Source: Acidobacteriota bacterium
GTDB lineage: Bacteria > Acidobacteriota > Terriglobia > Versatilivoradales > Versatilivoraceae
Assembly (NCBI GenBank): GCA_028875135.1
Contig: JAPPFQ010000057.1
Location: forward strand, 1-21,035
Direction of reading: 5' to 3'
Length of the DNA: 21,035 nucleotides
The notes beneath the pieces were generated by a model that saw nothing but the letters and a program-made list of their open reading frames with translations, did not search any database and was not told the DNA's origin. The stretch's first letter is position 1; the number at the start of each line of letters is the position of its first letter. A program made the translations under genes and the position numbers. Positions 1 through 7,770 of the stretch are shown one piece after another.

Positions 1-719
1 GTGCGCCGGCTCAATTGCTCGTGCCCCAGCACGTCGTCGGCGCCCAGGGGCTCTTCCATCCAGAAGAGGTCGAGGTCTTCCAGGAGACGGCAGCGGGCCA
101 TGGCCTCGGCCGCGTTCCAGCGCAGGTTGGCGTCGACCATGAGCTTGACGTCATCGCCCACCGCCTTCCTCACCGCCCGGACGCGGGCCACGTCTTCCAG
201 GCGGCTCTCCTTGCCCACCTTGATCTTGACACCGGGAATTCCCCGCTCCACGCAGCCGGAGGCCTCGCGGACCATTTCCTCGACGCCGTGGTTCAGCCAG
301 CCGCAGTCGGTGTTATAGACCGGAGTGCGGTCGCGGGCCGCCCCCAGGAAGCGGAAGAGCGGCTGGCCGGCCTGCCGTGCCTTGAGGTCCCACAGGGCGA
401 TGTCGATGGCCGAGGAAGCGAGCAGGGTCACCCCGTGGCGGCCCACCCAGTGGAGCCCCCACCACATCTTCTCCCAGAGCCTTTGGGTGTCCCTGGGATC
501 CTCCCCCAGCATCAGGGGAACGACTTCCGTGTCCAGCATCACCTTGGTGGCCCTTCCCCCGCGGCCGATGGTATAGGTAAATCCGAACCCCTCGTCTCCG
601 GTGTCGGTATGAACGGTGGCGGCGATGACTTCCAGGCACTCCACTTCCTGGATGGCGTCCACGATCCTCCGGTGGGGAGGGAAGCGATAGCAGGCCGTAT
701 CAATGCGATCGATCTTCAT
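1..719 (-). CDS. Enolase-superfamily (mandelate racemase/muconate lactonizing type) enzyme, C-terminally truncated by the window edge
   Basis: The reverse strand from the ATG at 719 stays open to base 1, giving 239 codons with no stop. The start is preceded by a GAGGA-type ribosome binding site about 8 bases upstream. The N-terminal capping domain covers residues 1 to about 125, followed by the first barrel strands. The K-x-K pair is at 165/167 (motif VKIKVG), the first metal ligand is D196 in MVDAN, and the second is E222 in MEEP. This spacing nearly matches mandelate racemase (K164, K166, D195, E221). The third ligand and the His/Asp dyad would lie beyond the window. Members abstract the alpha-proton of a carboxylate bound to Mg2+, and in sugar-degrading bacteria many are acid-sugar dehydratases producing 2-keto-3-deoxy acids. 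The substrate cannot be read from this fragment. The gene is divergent from the GH32 gene, with a 108-base shared upstream region. Confidence 0.88.
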   Translation of the reverse strand, partial: MKIDRIDTACYRFPPHRRIVDAIQEVECLEVIAATVHTDTGDEGFGFTYTIGRGGRATKVMLDTEVVPLMLGEDPRDTQRLWEKMWWGLHWVGRHGVTLLASSAIDIALWDLKARQAGQPLFRFLGAARDRTPVYNTDCGWLNHGVEEMVREASGCVERGIPGVKIKVGKESRLEDVARVRAVRKAVGDDVKLMVDANLRWNAAEAMARCRLLEDLDLFWMEEPLGADDVLGHEQLSRR

Positions 720-827
720 GATGTCAGTCCTCGTTCCGCACTTCCGGTCCTTCATTTCCGGTTCAGCCCGTTCGGCGCGGCCGGGATCGTTGCGCTCAAC
801 CGGAGGACAAAGATAGCATAATGAAGA

Positions 828-2318
828 ATGGCTTCCGACACGCGCGCGCCTTGCTATCACTTCACCGCACCCGAGGGGGATTGCCGGCCCTTCGATCCCA
901 ACGGGGCCATTTTCTGGCGGGGTCGCTACCACCTCTTCTACATCTTCCAGGATCCCGGCCTGCCGCATGGAGGGCACTGCTGGGGCCATGCCAGCAGCCC
1001 CGACCTGCTGGAGTGGACCATCCATCCGCCGGCCCTGAAGCCTGCCGAGGGTGACCCGGAGGTGGGCATCTTCAGCGGCGGGGCCTTTCTGGACAAGGCG
1101 GGCCGGCCGGTGCTCATCTACCACGGGGTCGGCGCCGGGACCTGCCTGGCTGTGCCTGGTGACGACGACCTGATCCACTGGCGGAAGAGCCCGCACAATC
1201 CGGTGATACCGGAGCCGAGGGAAGGCGATCCCGGCTGGGGAGTCTACAACGTGTTCGACCCTCATGCCTGGCTGGAAGGAGACCGCTACCACGTCATTCT
1301 GGGCGGAAGGGTAAAGCCGGATGACCGGTGGGACACCGCCTATCTGTTCACCTCGTCCGACCTGGTCCATTGGGAGTACCTGCGGCCCTTCTACCGTCCC
1401 GATCCCCGTTGGACCGGCGAGGAAGAAGACTGCGCCTGTCCGGACTTCTTCCCTCTGGGCGACCGGCACGCCTTGCTCTGCATCAGCCACCCCAGGGGCG
1501 CTCGCTGCTATCTGGGCCGCTACCGAAACGGGACGTTCTTCCCGGAGGAGCACCACCGCATGAACTGGCCGGGAGGCGCCTGCTTTGCTCCGGAGAGCCT
1601 GCTGGACGACCGGGGCCGGAGAATTTTCTGGACCTGGGCCCTGGACCAGCAGAGCCGGCAAAGACCGCTGCGTGGTCTCGGAGTGATGACCCTGCCCCGG
1701 GTGCTGTCGCTGGACGGGGAGGGTTCCCTGCGGATCGAGCCGGCCGCGGAGCTGGAGAGCCTGCGGAGGGAACGAGGCCAATGGCGGGACCTGGAGCTTG
1801 CTCCGGGGCGGGAGCTCTCCCCTGACGAGCTCAGGGGGGACAGCCTGGAGTTGGAACTGGAGGCCGGCCTTGAGGAGGCGGGCGCGTTGGCGCTCAAGGT
1901 CTGCTGCAGCCCGGGTGGGGAGGAGCAGACGGTGATTCTCTGCGACCGCCGGGACGGAACCTTGCTCATCGACACCGCCCGGTCCAGCCTGGATCCCCGG
2001 GTCTGGAGGCCGTTCCCCATCATGAGGAGGGATGCGGAGTCGCGGGACGTGCCGGTGCAGGCAGCCCCCTTCGAGCTGCGGCTGGGGGAGCGGCTGAAGC
2101 TGCGAGTCTTCCTGGACCGCACCATTTTGGAAGTGTTCGCCAACGGACGGCAGTGCCTGACCCAGCGGATCTACCCGACCCGCGGCGACAGCCTGGGGGT
2201 GTCGCTGTCGGCCGCCAGGGGCGGGGCCAGGGTTCACGCCCTCACCGCCTGGGAGATGAAGGGAATTCGAACCATCGAGAACCGAGTCCTGGAAAATTTT
2301 TTGGAGGAGATCCGATGA
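828..2318 (+). CDS. Glycoside hydrolase family 32-like protein (levanase/invertase fold) with altered acid/base motif
   Basis: 496 residues, the usual two-domain GH32 size. The N-terminal five-bladed propeller has the nucleophile motif FDPNG (D23), WGHASS at 52-57, the transition-state stabiliser motif FDP (D144, normally RDP) and FAPESLLDDRGRRIFW at about 253-268. The C-terminal beta-sandwich carries the family signature around DRTILEVFANG. GH32 enzymes hydrolyse beta-fructosides such as sucrose, levan and inulin. The usual ECP motif with its acid/base Glu reads A203-C204-P205 here, inside an acidic stretch EEEDCACPD, so activity or specificity may be changed. The start is the first ATG after an in-frame stop at 822-824; it has only a weak RBS and no signal peptide, so the protein is probably cytoplasmic. 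Its stop overlaps the next gene's ATG (ATGA), which implies translational coupling to the PhoD-like gene. The fold is confident; the fructosidase activity is not. Confidence 0.85.
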   Translation: MASDTRAPCYHFTAPEGDCRPFDPNGAIFWRGRYHLFYIFQDPGLPHGGHCWGHASSPDLLEWTIHPPALKPAEGDPEVGIFSGGAFLDKAGRPVLIYHGVGAGTCLAVPGDDDLIHWRKSPHNPVIPEPREGDPGWGVYNVFDPHAWLEGDRYHVILGGRVKPDDRWDTAYLFTSSDLVHWEYLRPFYRPDPRWTGEEEDCACPDFFPLGDRHALLCISHPRGARCYLGRYRNGTFFPEEHHRMNWPGGACFAPESLLDDRGRRIFWTWALDQQSRQRPLRGLGVMTLPRVLSLDGEGSLRIEPAAELESLRRERGQWRDLELAPGRELSPDELRGDSLELELEAGLEEAGALALKVCCSPGGEEQTVILCDRRDGTLLIDTARSSLDPRVWRPFPIMRRDAESRDVPVQAAPFELRLGERLKLRVFLDRTILEVFANGRQCLTQRIYPTRGDSLGVSLSAARGGARVHALTAWEMKGIRTIENRVLENFLEEIR

Positions 2319-4189
2319 AATCTCTTGCCTGGTTGATCCCCCTGGCGATCGTTCTGGCCGGACCGGGGTGTCGGACCCAGCCGCGGCCCGGAGCCGACGA
2401 GAGAGTCCATTTCACCCACGGTCCCATGCTGGGCCGTGTGGAGGCCCACAAGATGGGCGTCTGGGCCCGCACGGCCCGGTCCGGGAAATTCGCCGTCAGG
2501 TTCGGGACCGGGGCCGACCGGCTGGACTCCCTGTCCCCGGCGGCGGAGACTCGGGTCGAGCGGGACAACACCGGCTGGGTTCAACTCGCGGGCCTGGATT
2601 CCGGGACCCGGTACCACTACCGGCTGGTCTGGCTGGACGGGACCGAGGAGATCCCTGGGCCGGGCGGAACCTTTCAAACCCTGCCCAGCGCCGACGAGGT
2701 GCGCCATCCGCAACACAATCCGGACGGACTCTTCAACTTCCGATTCGAATTCGCCTGCGGCAACAACCAGAATACCGGCAGTCCGGGAGCCTTCGGATGG
2801 AGCCTGCCTGCCTTCGCCACCATGCTCGAGCAGCTTCAGGGGCCTGACAGCCGGGCTCGGATCGATTTCGCCATTCTCAACGGGGACTGGCTGTACGAGG
2901 AGCAGCGTGCCTACCCGCCCGAGGACTGGCTGCAGCAAGTGGGCCTCGCCGCCGACCGGACGCCGCGGGTGGTGGACCTGATGCCCAACATCGTGGGCGT
3001 GTGGGAGAACTACAAGCTCTACCTGGACCGGGGAGAGAACCTGGGCGACTGGCACCGGGGGGTCCCCTCCTACTTCACCTTCGACGACCACGAGATCGTC
3101 AACGACGTCTACGGAGCCGGAGAGGTGGGGTTGCGCAACCGGCGACCCGTCTTCCGCGACATCGCCCTGAAGGCCTGGTATGACTATCTGGGCTGGAGCA
3201 ATCCGGTGGATCCCTCCGGAGAAATTCTGTTCGGACGGGCCTCCTTCACCGCCGGAAGCTCCACCCTGACCGATCCGGAAGCCGATTTCAGCCAACTGGA
3301 TCCCCGGGAGGCCGCCACCCTGCACGTGCACTGGGGCACGCCCGATGCCGGCGTCATGGACGGACCCAGCGACACCGAGGGGGGAGATCCCAATGCCGGG
3401 GTCTACCGGGTCGTGGAGGTGCTGGATGCCAACCGGCTGAAGATCCGGCCGGCCGCCAGGGCCGACGGCAAGGCCGCCTACTCCATCGGGCGGGTTTCAC
3501 ACTTCCGGAAGTCGGTCAGCAATGCCGACTTCTTCTTCCTGGACACGCGCAGCCACCGCATGATGCACGACATGACCCAGCCCCGGAAGAAGGGGCTGTC
3601 CATGATCGGCGTTCCTCAGAAGGATTGGCTGAAGCGGGAGATGAAAGCCAGCCGGGCCGACCTGTTTTTCGTGGTTTCGTCGGTCAACTTCACCATCCCT
3701 CACGTGGGGGCCTACGGTCCGGAACCCGTCCCCAACAAGGACGACGCCTGGACCGTGTTCCTGGAGGAGCGGGAGGACCTGATCCGGTTCTGGGACTCGC
3801 TGGGCAAGCCGGTCTTTGTCCTGACGGGCGACCTGCACAACAGTTTCGCCATCAAGATCACCGACCGCGTCTGGGAGTTCGCTTCCGGACCCCACAACTC
3901 GAGCAACCACCCGCTGAGCAGCGAGGGCGGGCGCCCCACCAACGGCCCCTACGATTCCCAGGGACGCCGGGTGGAGATACGCTGGTCCAGCTTCATGCAG
4001 CCCGACACTCCTCTCCTGATGCGCAACCGGCCGGTCTACTGCGTGGTGCAGGTCAACAACGCCTTCAACAACCCGGTCGAGGAAGGGACCGACCGCTGGG
4101 TGGCCTACAGCCGTCCCCAGGTGGTTTTTCAATACTACGACGGGCTCACCGGCGAGCTGCTTTACGCCGAATCCATCCTGGCGGGTTGA
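2315..4189 (+). CDS. PhoD-like phosphodiesterase/alkaline phosphatase D, probable lipoprotein
   Basis: The ATG at 2315 overlaps the upstream stop by four bases and has GGAGGA six bases upstream. The product is 624 residues. An in-frame open stretch reaches back to 2153 but only shadows the GH32 gene. Residues 1-20 form a signal sequence ending in LAGPGC. The Cys suits lipidation, but the lipobox is imperfect (Gly at -3). A fibronectin-like PhoD N-domain follows (HGPMLGRV near residue 30). The metallophosphatase core has GDWLY (D191), FTFDDHEIVND (D257-E260) and LTGDLHN (D506, H508), the usual metal-ligand blocks of PhoD. About 90 residues between the DDHE block and FFFLDTR (around 300-395) look like an insertion. 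PhoD enzymes hydrolyse phosphodiesters and monoesters outside the cytoplasm using Ca2+/Fe3+. The coupling to a carbohydrate hydrolase suggests a phosphorylated glycan or teichoic-acid-like substrate, but that is inference. Confidence 0.87.
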   Translation: MKSLAWLIPLAIVLAGPGCRTQPRPGADERVHFTHGPMLGRVEAHKMGVWARTARSGKFAVRFGTGADRLDSLSPAAETRVERDNTGWVQLAGLDSGTRYHYRLVWLDGTEEIPGPGGTFQTLPSADEVRHPQHNPDGLFNFRFEFACGNNQNTGSPGAFGWSLPAFATMLEQLQGPDSRARIDFAILNGDWLYEEQRAYPPEDWLQQVGLAADRTPRVVDLMPNIVGVWENYKLYLDRGENLGDWHRGVPSYFTFDDHEIVNDVYGAGEVGLRNRRPVFRDIALKAWYDYLGWSNPVDPSGEILFGRASFTAGSSTLTDPEADFSQLDPREAATLHVHWGTPDAGVMDGPSDTEGGDPNAGVYRVVEVLDANRLKIRPAARADGKAAYSIGRVSHFRKSVSNADFFFLDTRSHRMMHDMTQPRKKGLSMIGVPQKDWLKREMKASRADLFFVVSSVNFTIPHVGAYGPEPVPNKDDAWTVFLEEREDLIRFWDSLGKPVFVLTGDLHNSFAIKITDRVWEFASGPHNSSNHPLSSEGGRPTNGPYDSQGRRVEIRWSSFMQPDTPLLMRNRPVYCVVQVNNAFNNPVEEGTDRWVAYSRPQVVFQYYDGLTGELLYAESILAG

Positions 4190-4250
4190 GCGGAAGGGGG
4201 AGCCAGGCAGATTGTCTCGGAGAGAAGACTGACAGGATCTGCAATCGAGA

Positions 4251-4257
4251 AAGGAGG
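4251..4257 (+). promoter_or_regulatory. Ribosome binding site deciding the sialidase start
   Basis: AAGGAGG lies seven bases before the ATG at 4265 and only four before an in-frame GTG at 4262. The spacing favours the ATG. Confidence 0.8.
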
Positions 4258-4264
4258 ATTTGTG

Positions 4265-5401
4265 ATGAGAGCCACTGGTTGGAAAGCCTGGTTGCTCCTC
4301 GTCATCCTGACGATTGGGAGCGCGGGCTGCACGGTATCCGAATCCCCGGGGGACGGCCAGCCCGAGCCTTTGCAGAAGATCACCGTCTTCACCAAGGGTG
4401 AAGCGGGATACCACTGCTTCCGCATCCCGGCGTTGGTGATGACGCCCGGGGGGACGACCCTGGCATTTGCGGAGGGACGCAGGGACAGTTGCCGCGACGA
4501 TGCCGACATCGACCTGGTGCTGAAGCGCAGCACCGATCAGGGACTCACCTGGGGCCCGCTCCAGGTTCTCTTCGACGACGGCGATCTGTCGGTGAATCAG
4601 CCCGTGCCGGTGGTGAACCGGGAAACCGGAGAGGTGGTCTTCGTCTTCTGCAAGAACAACCAACGGGTGTTCGTGTCCAAGAGCGGCGACGAAGGGGCGA
4701 CCTGGAGCGAACCGCGAGAAATCACCGAACAGGCCGCTGATCCCTCCTGGAGCTATCTGGGCGTGGGTCCGGGGCACGGCATCCAGCTTTCAAGCGGCCG
4801 GCTGCTGGTCTCGAGCTGGGGAGATCTGTCCCCGGGCCCCAGAACCTGGAGGCCGGCCGGCTGGGGCAAGGTGCAGTTCTCCTATGCCATTTACAGCGAT
4901 GACAACGGCGAGACCTGGCGGCGCAGCCCACCGCTGGACATCGACCTCTCGGACGAGTCGATGTCGGTGGAAACGGTGGACGGGCGTATCTACATGAACA
5001 TGCGCAGCCGGCAGGAAAAGCTCCTGCGTGCCTACGCCTGGAGCGACGACGGCGGAGAAACCTGGTCGGAGGTCAAATTCGACCCGGGGATGCCCGAGCC
5101 CTCGGTGCAGGGCAGCCTGGTTCGCTTCACCACCGCCGGCGAGCACGGCAGAAACCGTATCCTGCTTGCCCACCCGTCGAGCCGGACCGAACGGGCCCTG
5201 CTGACGGTTCGGATGAGCTATGACGAGTGCCGGACCTGGCCGGTGGCCAAACTTCTCCATCGGGAATACTCCGGCTACTCGGACATGGCCATCGCACCCG
5301 ACATGACGGTGCTGTGCCTGTACGAGTCCGAATGGCACGCCAGGATGATCCTGGCCCGCTTCACCCTGGACTGGCTGACCGACGGCGCCGACAGCCTTTG
5401 A
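4265..5401 (+). CDS. Exo-alpha-sialidase (neuraminidase, GH33-like), lipoprotein
   Basis: 378 residues. The signal peptide ends in a good lipobox SAGC (C22), so the protein is probably anchored on the cell surface or in the periplasm. The six-bladed sialidase propeller shows the FRIP motif (R53, first carboxylate-binding Arg), D79/D81 near the start of the fold, and four Asp boxes of form S-x-D-x-G-x-x-W at 89-96, 140-147, 211-218 and 260-267. It also has GPGHGIQL at 168-175, a candidate catalytic Glu at 236 (SVET), a second Arg at 247 (NMRSR) and a candidate catalytic Tyr at 335 or 338 (EYSGYSD). Such enzymes release terminal sialic acid from glycoconjugates. The gene lies 75 bases after the PhoD gene on the same strand and probably in the same transcript. 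No sialic acid lyase, kinase or transporter is in this window, so use of released sialic acid is not shown. Confidence 0.9.
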   Translation: MRATGWKAWLLLVILTIGSAGCTVSESPGDGQPEPLQKITVFTKGEAGYHCFRIPALVMTPGGTTLAFAEGRRDSCRDDADIDLVLKRSTDQGLTWGPLQVLFDDGDLSVNQPVPVVNRETGEVVFVFCKNNQRVFVSKSGDEGATWSEPREITEQAADPSWSYLGVGPGHGIQLSSGRLLVSSWGDLSPGPRTWRPAGWGKVQFSYAIYSDDNGETWRRSPPLDIDLSDESMSVETVDGRIYMNMRSRQEKLLRAYAWSDDGGETWSEVKFDPGMPEPSVQGSLVRFTTAGEHGRNRILLAHPSSRTERALLTVRMSYDECRTWPVAKLLHREYSGYSDMAIAPDMTVLCLYESEWHARMILARFTLDWLTDGADSL

Positions 5402-5413
5402 GAAAGCGAGCGG

Positions 5414-6232
5414 TCAAGGAGTCCCGATCAGCAAACGGTCGTTCAGTCCCTGCAGCGGCCTGGCGCTCGGTGAAGCGATCCCCTCGAACTTGCCGATCTG
5501 TTCCGCGCTCACTTCGATCGCCTTCGCCATCACGAACCAGTTCACGCCTTCGCTGCAGGGCGGAGTGGTCAACGAGCCCTTGTAGTGAGAGTAGGCCCCC
5601 GCCTCGGAAGGCAGCATGGCCGAGGCATCGATGGTCGTGTCGGCGACCTCGACTTCCGGTCCGGCCTCTTCCGGCATGTTGGCGAATACCGAAGCCAGCG
5701 GATCGTTTTGGCTTCCCTCCTGCATCATCACGCCGACCACGGCCAGAGATCCGCCGGCATCCGCGTGCACGAAATGCACCTCCATCGGCGTGCGGGAACC
5801 GGCGATGGCGTGCTCGCTCGGCGCGTGAAAATGGAATTGCAGGAGTTGGAAAGGCTTGCCCGCGACGGTCAGAACACTGCCGGGCCCATAGTTCGCCTGC
5901 ACGGTATGGCCGTTGTTGACGATCTTCAGCGGCGAGGGCTTGTAGTCGAAGACCAAATCGGGTCCCTTGGCGGGAAAGGCATCCACGATATCGATCGGCG
6001 ATTGCATGCGCCCGTCGCTGCAGGCGGCAGATTCGGCTGACAGCGAGCCCCAGTTTTCAGGACCGGTGGGCCCGGCATAGCTCCACGCGGCAGAGCCCTT
6101 GTGACCCTCTTCCTTTTGGGCGTGGCCGGAACCATGGCTCCCGTCTCCGGTCCCGTGGTGGCAGCCAAGCGATCCGAAAGAGATGGTCAGAATTGCCCCA
6201 ATGGCGATTAGGTTGGCGATACGATTGCCCAT
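5414..6232 (-). CDS. Alpha-type carbonic anhydrase, lipoprotein
   Basis: 272 residues from the ATG at 6232. This start was chosen because GGGGAGG sits six bases upstream, whereas the ATG at 6238 touches it. The signal peptide ends in SLGC (C24), a lipobox, followed by a His-rich linker (H25, 26, 33, 37, 44). The alpha-CA fold shows WSYAGPTGPENWG (50-62), QSPIDI (77-82), zinc ligands H134 and H136 in QFHFHAPSEH and H153 in EVHFVHAD, and the gate region LTTPPC (221-226). C71 and C226 are the pair usually disulfide-bonded. The reaction is CO2 hydration outside the cytoplasm. It is convergent with the sialidase, with 12 bases between the stops, and divergent from the TIM-barrel gene at 6474. The family is certain; the link to neighbouring carbohydrate genes is unclear. 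Confidence 0.94.
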   Translation of the reverse strand: MGNRIANLIAIGAILTISFGSLGCHHGTGDGSHGSGHAQKEEGHKGSAAWSYAGPTGPENWGSLSAESAACSDGRMQSPIDIVDAFPAKGPDLVFDYKPSPLKIVNNGHTVQANYGPGSVLTVAGKPFQLLQFHFHAPSEHAIAGSRTPMEVHFVHADAGGSLAVVGVMMQEGSQNDPLASVFANMPEEAGPEVEVADTTIDASAMLPSEAGAYSHYKGSLTTPPCSEGVNWFVMAKAIEVSAEQIGKFEGIASPSARPLQGLNDRLLIGTP

Positions 6233-6238
6233 CGGCAT

Positions 6239-6245
6239 CCTCCCC
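6239..6245 (-). promoter_or_regulatory. Ribosome binding site deciding the carbonic anhydrase start
   Basis: On the minus strand GGGGAGG ends directly before the ATG at 6238 and six bases before the ATG at 6232. Normal spacing selects 6232. Confidence 0.75.
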
Positions 6246-6331
6246 TCACGTTCCGCCCCAGGCCAATTTCCGGCTTCTCCCACCGATCGGCAAAAGGAAC
6301 CTGGGAAGGCTTGGCCTGAAGCCACTCTGGA

Positions 6332-6357
6332 CATTTCACTCGACGTCGAGTGAAATG
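6332..6357. promoter_or_regulatory. 26-bp perfect palindrome, candidate operator between divergent genes
   Basis: Each 13-base half reads CATTTCACTCGAC, meeting its exact reverse complement with no spacer. It sits about 100 bases upstream of the carbonic anhydrase start and 117 bases upstream of the TIM-barrel start, inside their 241-base divergent region. A gapless palindrome this long suits binding by a dimeric repressor or activator. It could also fold as a cruciform or hairpin. No U-tract follows on either strand, so a terminator is less likely. The bound regulator is unknown. Confidence 0.55.
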
Positions 6358-6473
6358 ATCTTAGAACGGAACCTACGCCGGAAGAAAGAGCCTATTGGCC
6401 TGGTCCTGCAATTTTGCGGGGGTTCGAGCGCGGAATCTCTTGACGGCAGACCACTGACAAAACAGGAACCAAC

Positions 6474-7535
6474 ATGATTCACGATCGCAGAAGATTTGTA
6501 AGCCGGACCGTGCAGGCCGGCCTGGCATCGACACTCCTCGCCAAGACGGGTTTGGCGGAGCCCAGCGACCGGCCCGGAGGTGAAACGGTCCCCTATCGGT
6601 TCAAGCTGGCCATGTGGATCGATGAGTTGAGCGACGCGGACGAGCTGACTCTGGAGCAGGAACTGGAAGTCGCCAGGGAAATCGGGATCGAGCAGGTCTG
6701 GTTCCAATCCGTCCCGGGAATGGCGCCGATTCCCGAGATGAGCGATGCCGAGGTGGACCGCGTGGGTGAGCGCCTGGCCCGCTACGGGCGCAAGCTGTTC
6801 ATGCTCAGCGGCTGGATTCCCTTCCACAACCTGTCGCTGCTGAACCTGGACCTCGAGACCATGACCCGGCATCCCGACTATCTCAAGGAATTCAAGGCCG
6901 TGGTTCGGTCCATGCAGATTGCGGCCCGGCTGGGGGCGCCGTCGGTGCTCTCCTACAGCTTCGTCTGGCCGGGGGAGCGCGGTTACGGTGGACCCACCTG
7001 GCCCATGCGCTGGGCGACCCGGGGCGGCATCATCGCTGAAATGGACATGGAGAAGCTGGTCAAGGCCTTTTCCCTGATGCTGGAACAGGCCGAGAAGTAC
7101 GACGTCGACCTGGTGCTGGGCATGAGGCCCTTCAACTACGTCAGCTCGACAGAAAACTTCCGCCGTCTGGCCGAGCGCCTCGGTTCCAGGAGACTCAAGG
7201 TCCAGTGGTCCCCCGCCGACGCCCTGCTTTCCGCCGAGTGGAACCAGGCCACCGCCGGCTTTCTCAATCTGAAGCCCTACCTCCACAGCCTCCACATGAA
7301 GGATGTCCGGATCCTGGACGGGCCCGGAGCCGACTTTGGCTGGCGCGCCCTGGGAGAAGGCCAGGTGGACTACCTCACCATTCTGCGCAACCTGCGCGAC
7401 CACCGCTCGGATGCGGTCCTGGCCCTGGCCACCCACTTCAGGCCGCCCAGCGGATCGCTGATCGAGGCCATGCACATCAACTACGCCAAGCTGAAAGCGC
7501 TGATCGCAAAGGTGGAGACGGACACCGCCGTGTGA
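6474..7535 (+). CDS. Tat-exported xylose-isomerase-like TIM-barrel protein with degenerate metal site
   Basis: 353 residues, ATG preceded by AGGA at six bases. The N-terminus DRRRFV (residues 4-9) fits the twin-arginine pattern and is followed by a short hydrophobic stretch to about residue 28, suggesting Tat export. The rest is an AP-endonuclease-2/xylose-isomerase-like TIM barrel. The usual late-barrel signatures are kept: LHMKD (H274, K276, D277) and GEGQVDY (294-300). Two expected metal-ligand positions look changed. The strand that normally ends in Glu reads LVLGMRPFN (G216), and the strand that normally carries Asp reads VQWSPADAL (S246 or nearby). The protein may be a non-metal enzyme, a binding protein or a diverged isomerase. 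The substrate is unknown. It is divergent from the carbonic anhydrase gene. Confidence 0.8.
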   Translation: MIHDRRRFVSRTVQAGLASTLLAKTGLAEPSDRPGGETVPYRFKLAMWIDELSDADELTLEQELEVAREIGIEQVWFQSVPGMAPIPEMSDAEVDRVGERLARYGRKLFMLSGWIPFHNLSLLNLDLETMTRHPDYLKEFKAVVRSMQIAARLGAPSVLSYSFVWPGERGYGGPTWPMRWATRGGIIAEMDMEKLVKAFSLMLEQAEKYDVDLVLGMRPFNYVSSTENFRRLAERLGSRRLKVQWSPADALLSAEWNQATAGFLNLKPYLHSLHMKDVRILDGPGADFGWRALGEGQVDYLTILRNLRDHRSDAVLALATHFRPPSGSLIEAMHINYAKLKALIAKVETDTAV

Positions 7536-7593
7536 TCCCCACCGGCGGCGGAAGCGGCTTCCTCCCCCCACCGTAACTTCGGGACGACACCCT

Positions 7594-7618
7594 CGGGAGC
7601 GCGGGCGTCCCGCCCGCA
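7594..7618 (+). repeat. REP-like palindrome, left arm
   Basis: Stem GCGGGCG at 7601-7607, loop TCC, stem CGCCCGC at 7611-7617. Confidence 0.75.
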
Positions 7619-7770
7619 AATGTCTCGGCACAACCTCGCCCATCTCCTCCACCCGGGTCGACCGGCATACACGCCACGACTCTGCTTCGGCCGGGCACGG
7701 GCCGTTCCTGCCGACGGAGTTGGCGGGTGCTACATCGCAGGGGAACTGAGCGAAACGCAACGGCAGTGCA

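Noticed and set aside
15..821. Open frame of 268 codons on the plus strand at the window start
   Set aside because: Antisense to the enolase-superfamily gene, whose K-x-K, DAN and EEP motifs are clear on the minus strand.
2153..2314. Longer N-terminus for the PhoD-like gene
   Set aside because: It overlaps the GH32 gene and would bury the signal peptide. The ATG at 2315 has a strong RBS and the ATGA overlap.
6336..7760. Open frame of about 470 codons on the minus strand
   Set aside because: Antisense to the TIM-barrel gene; its N-terminal part runs through the REPIN, which produces a typical pseudo-peptide.
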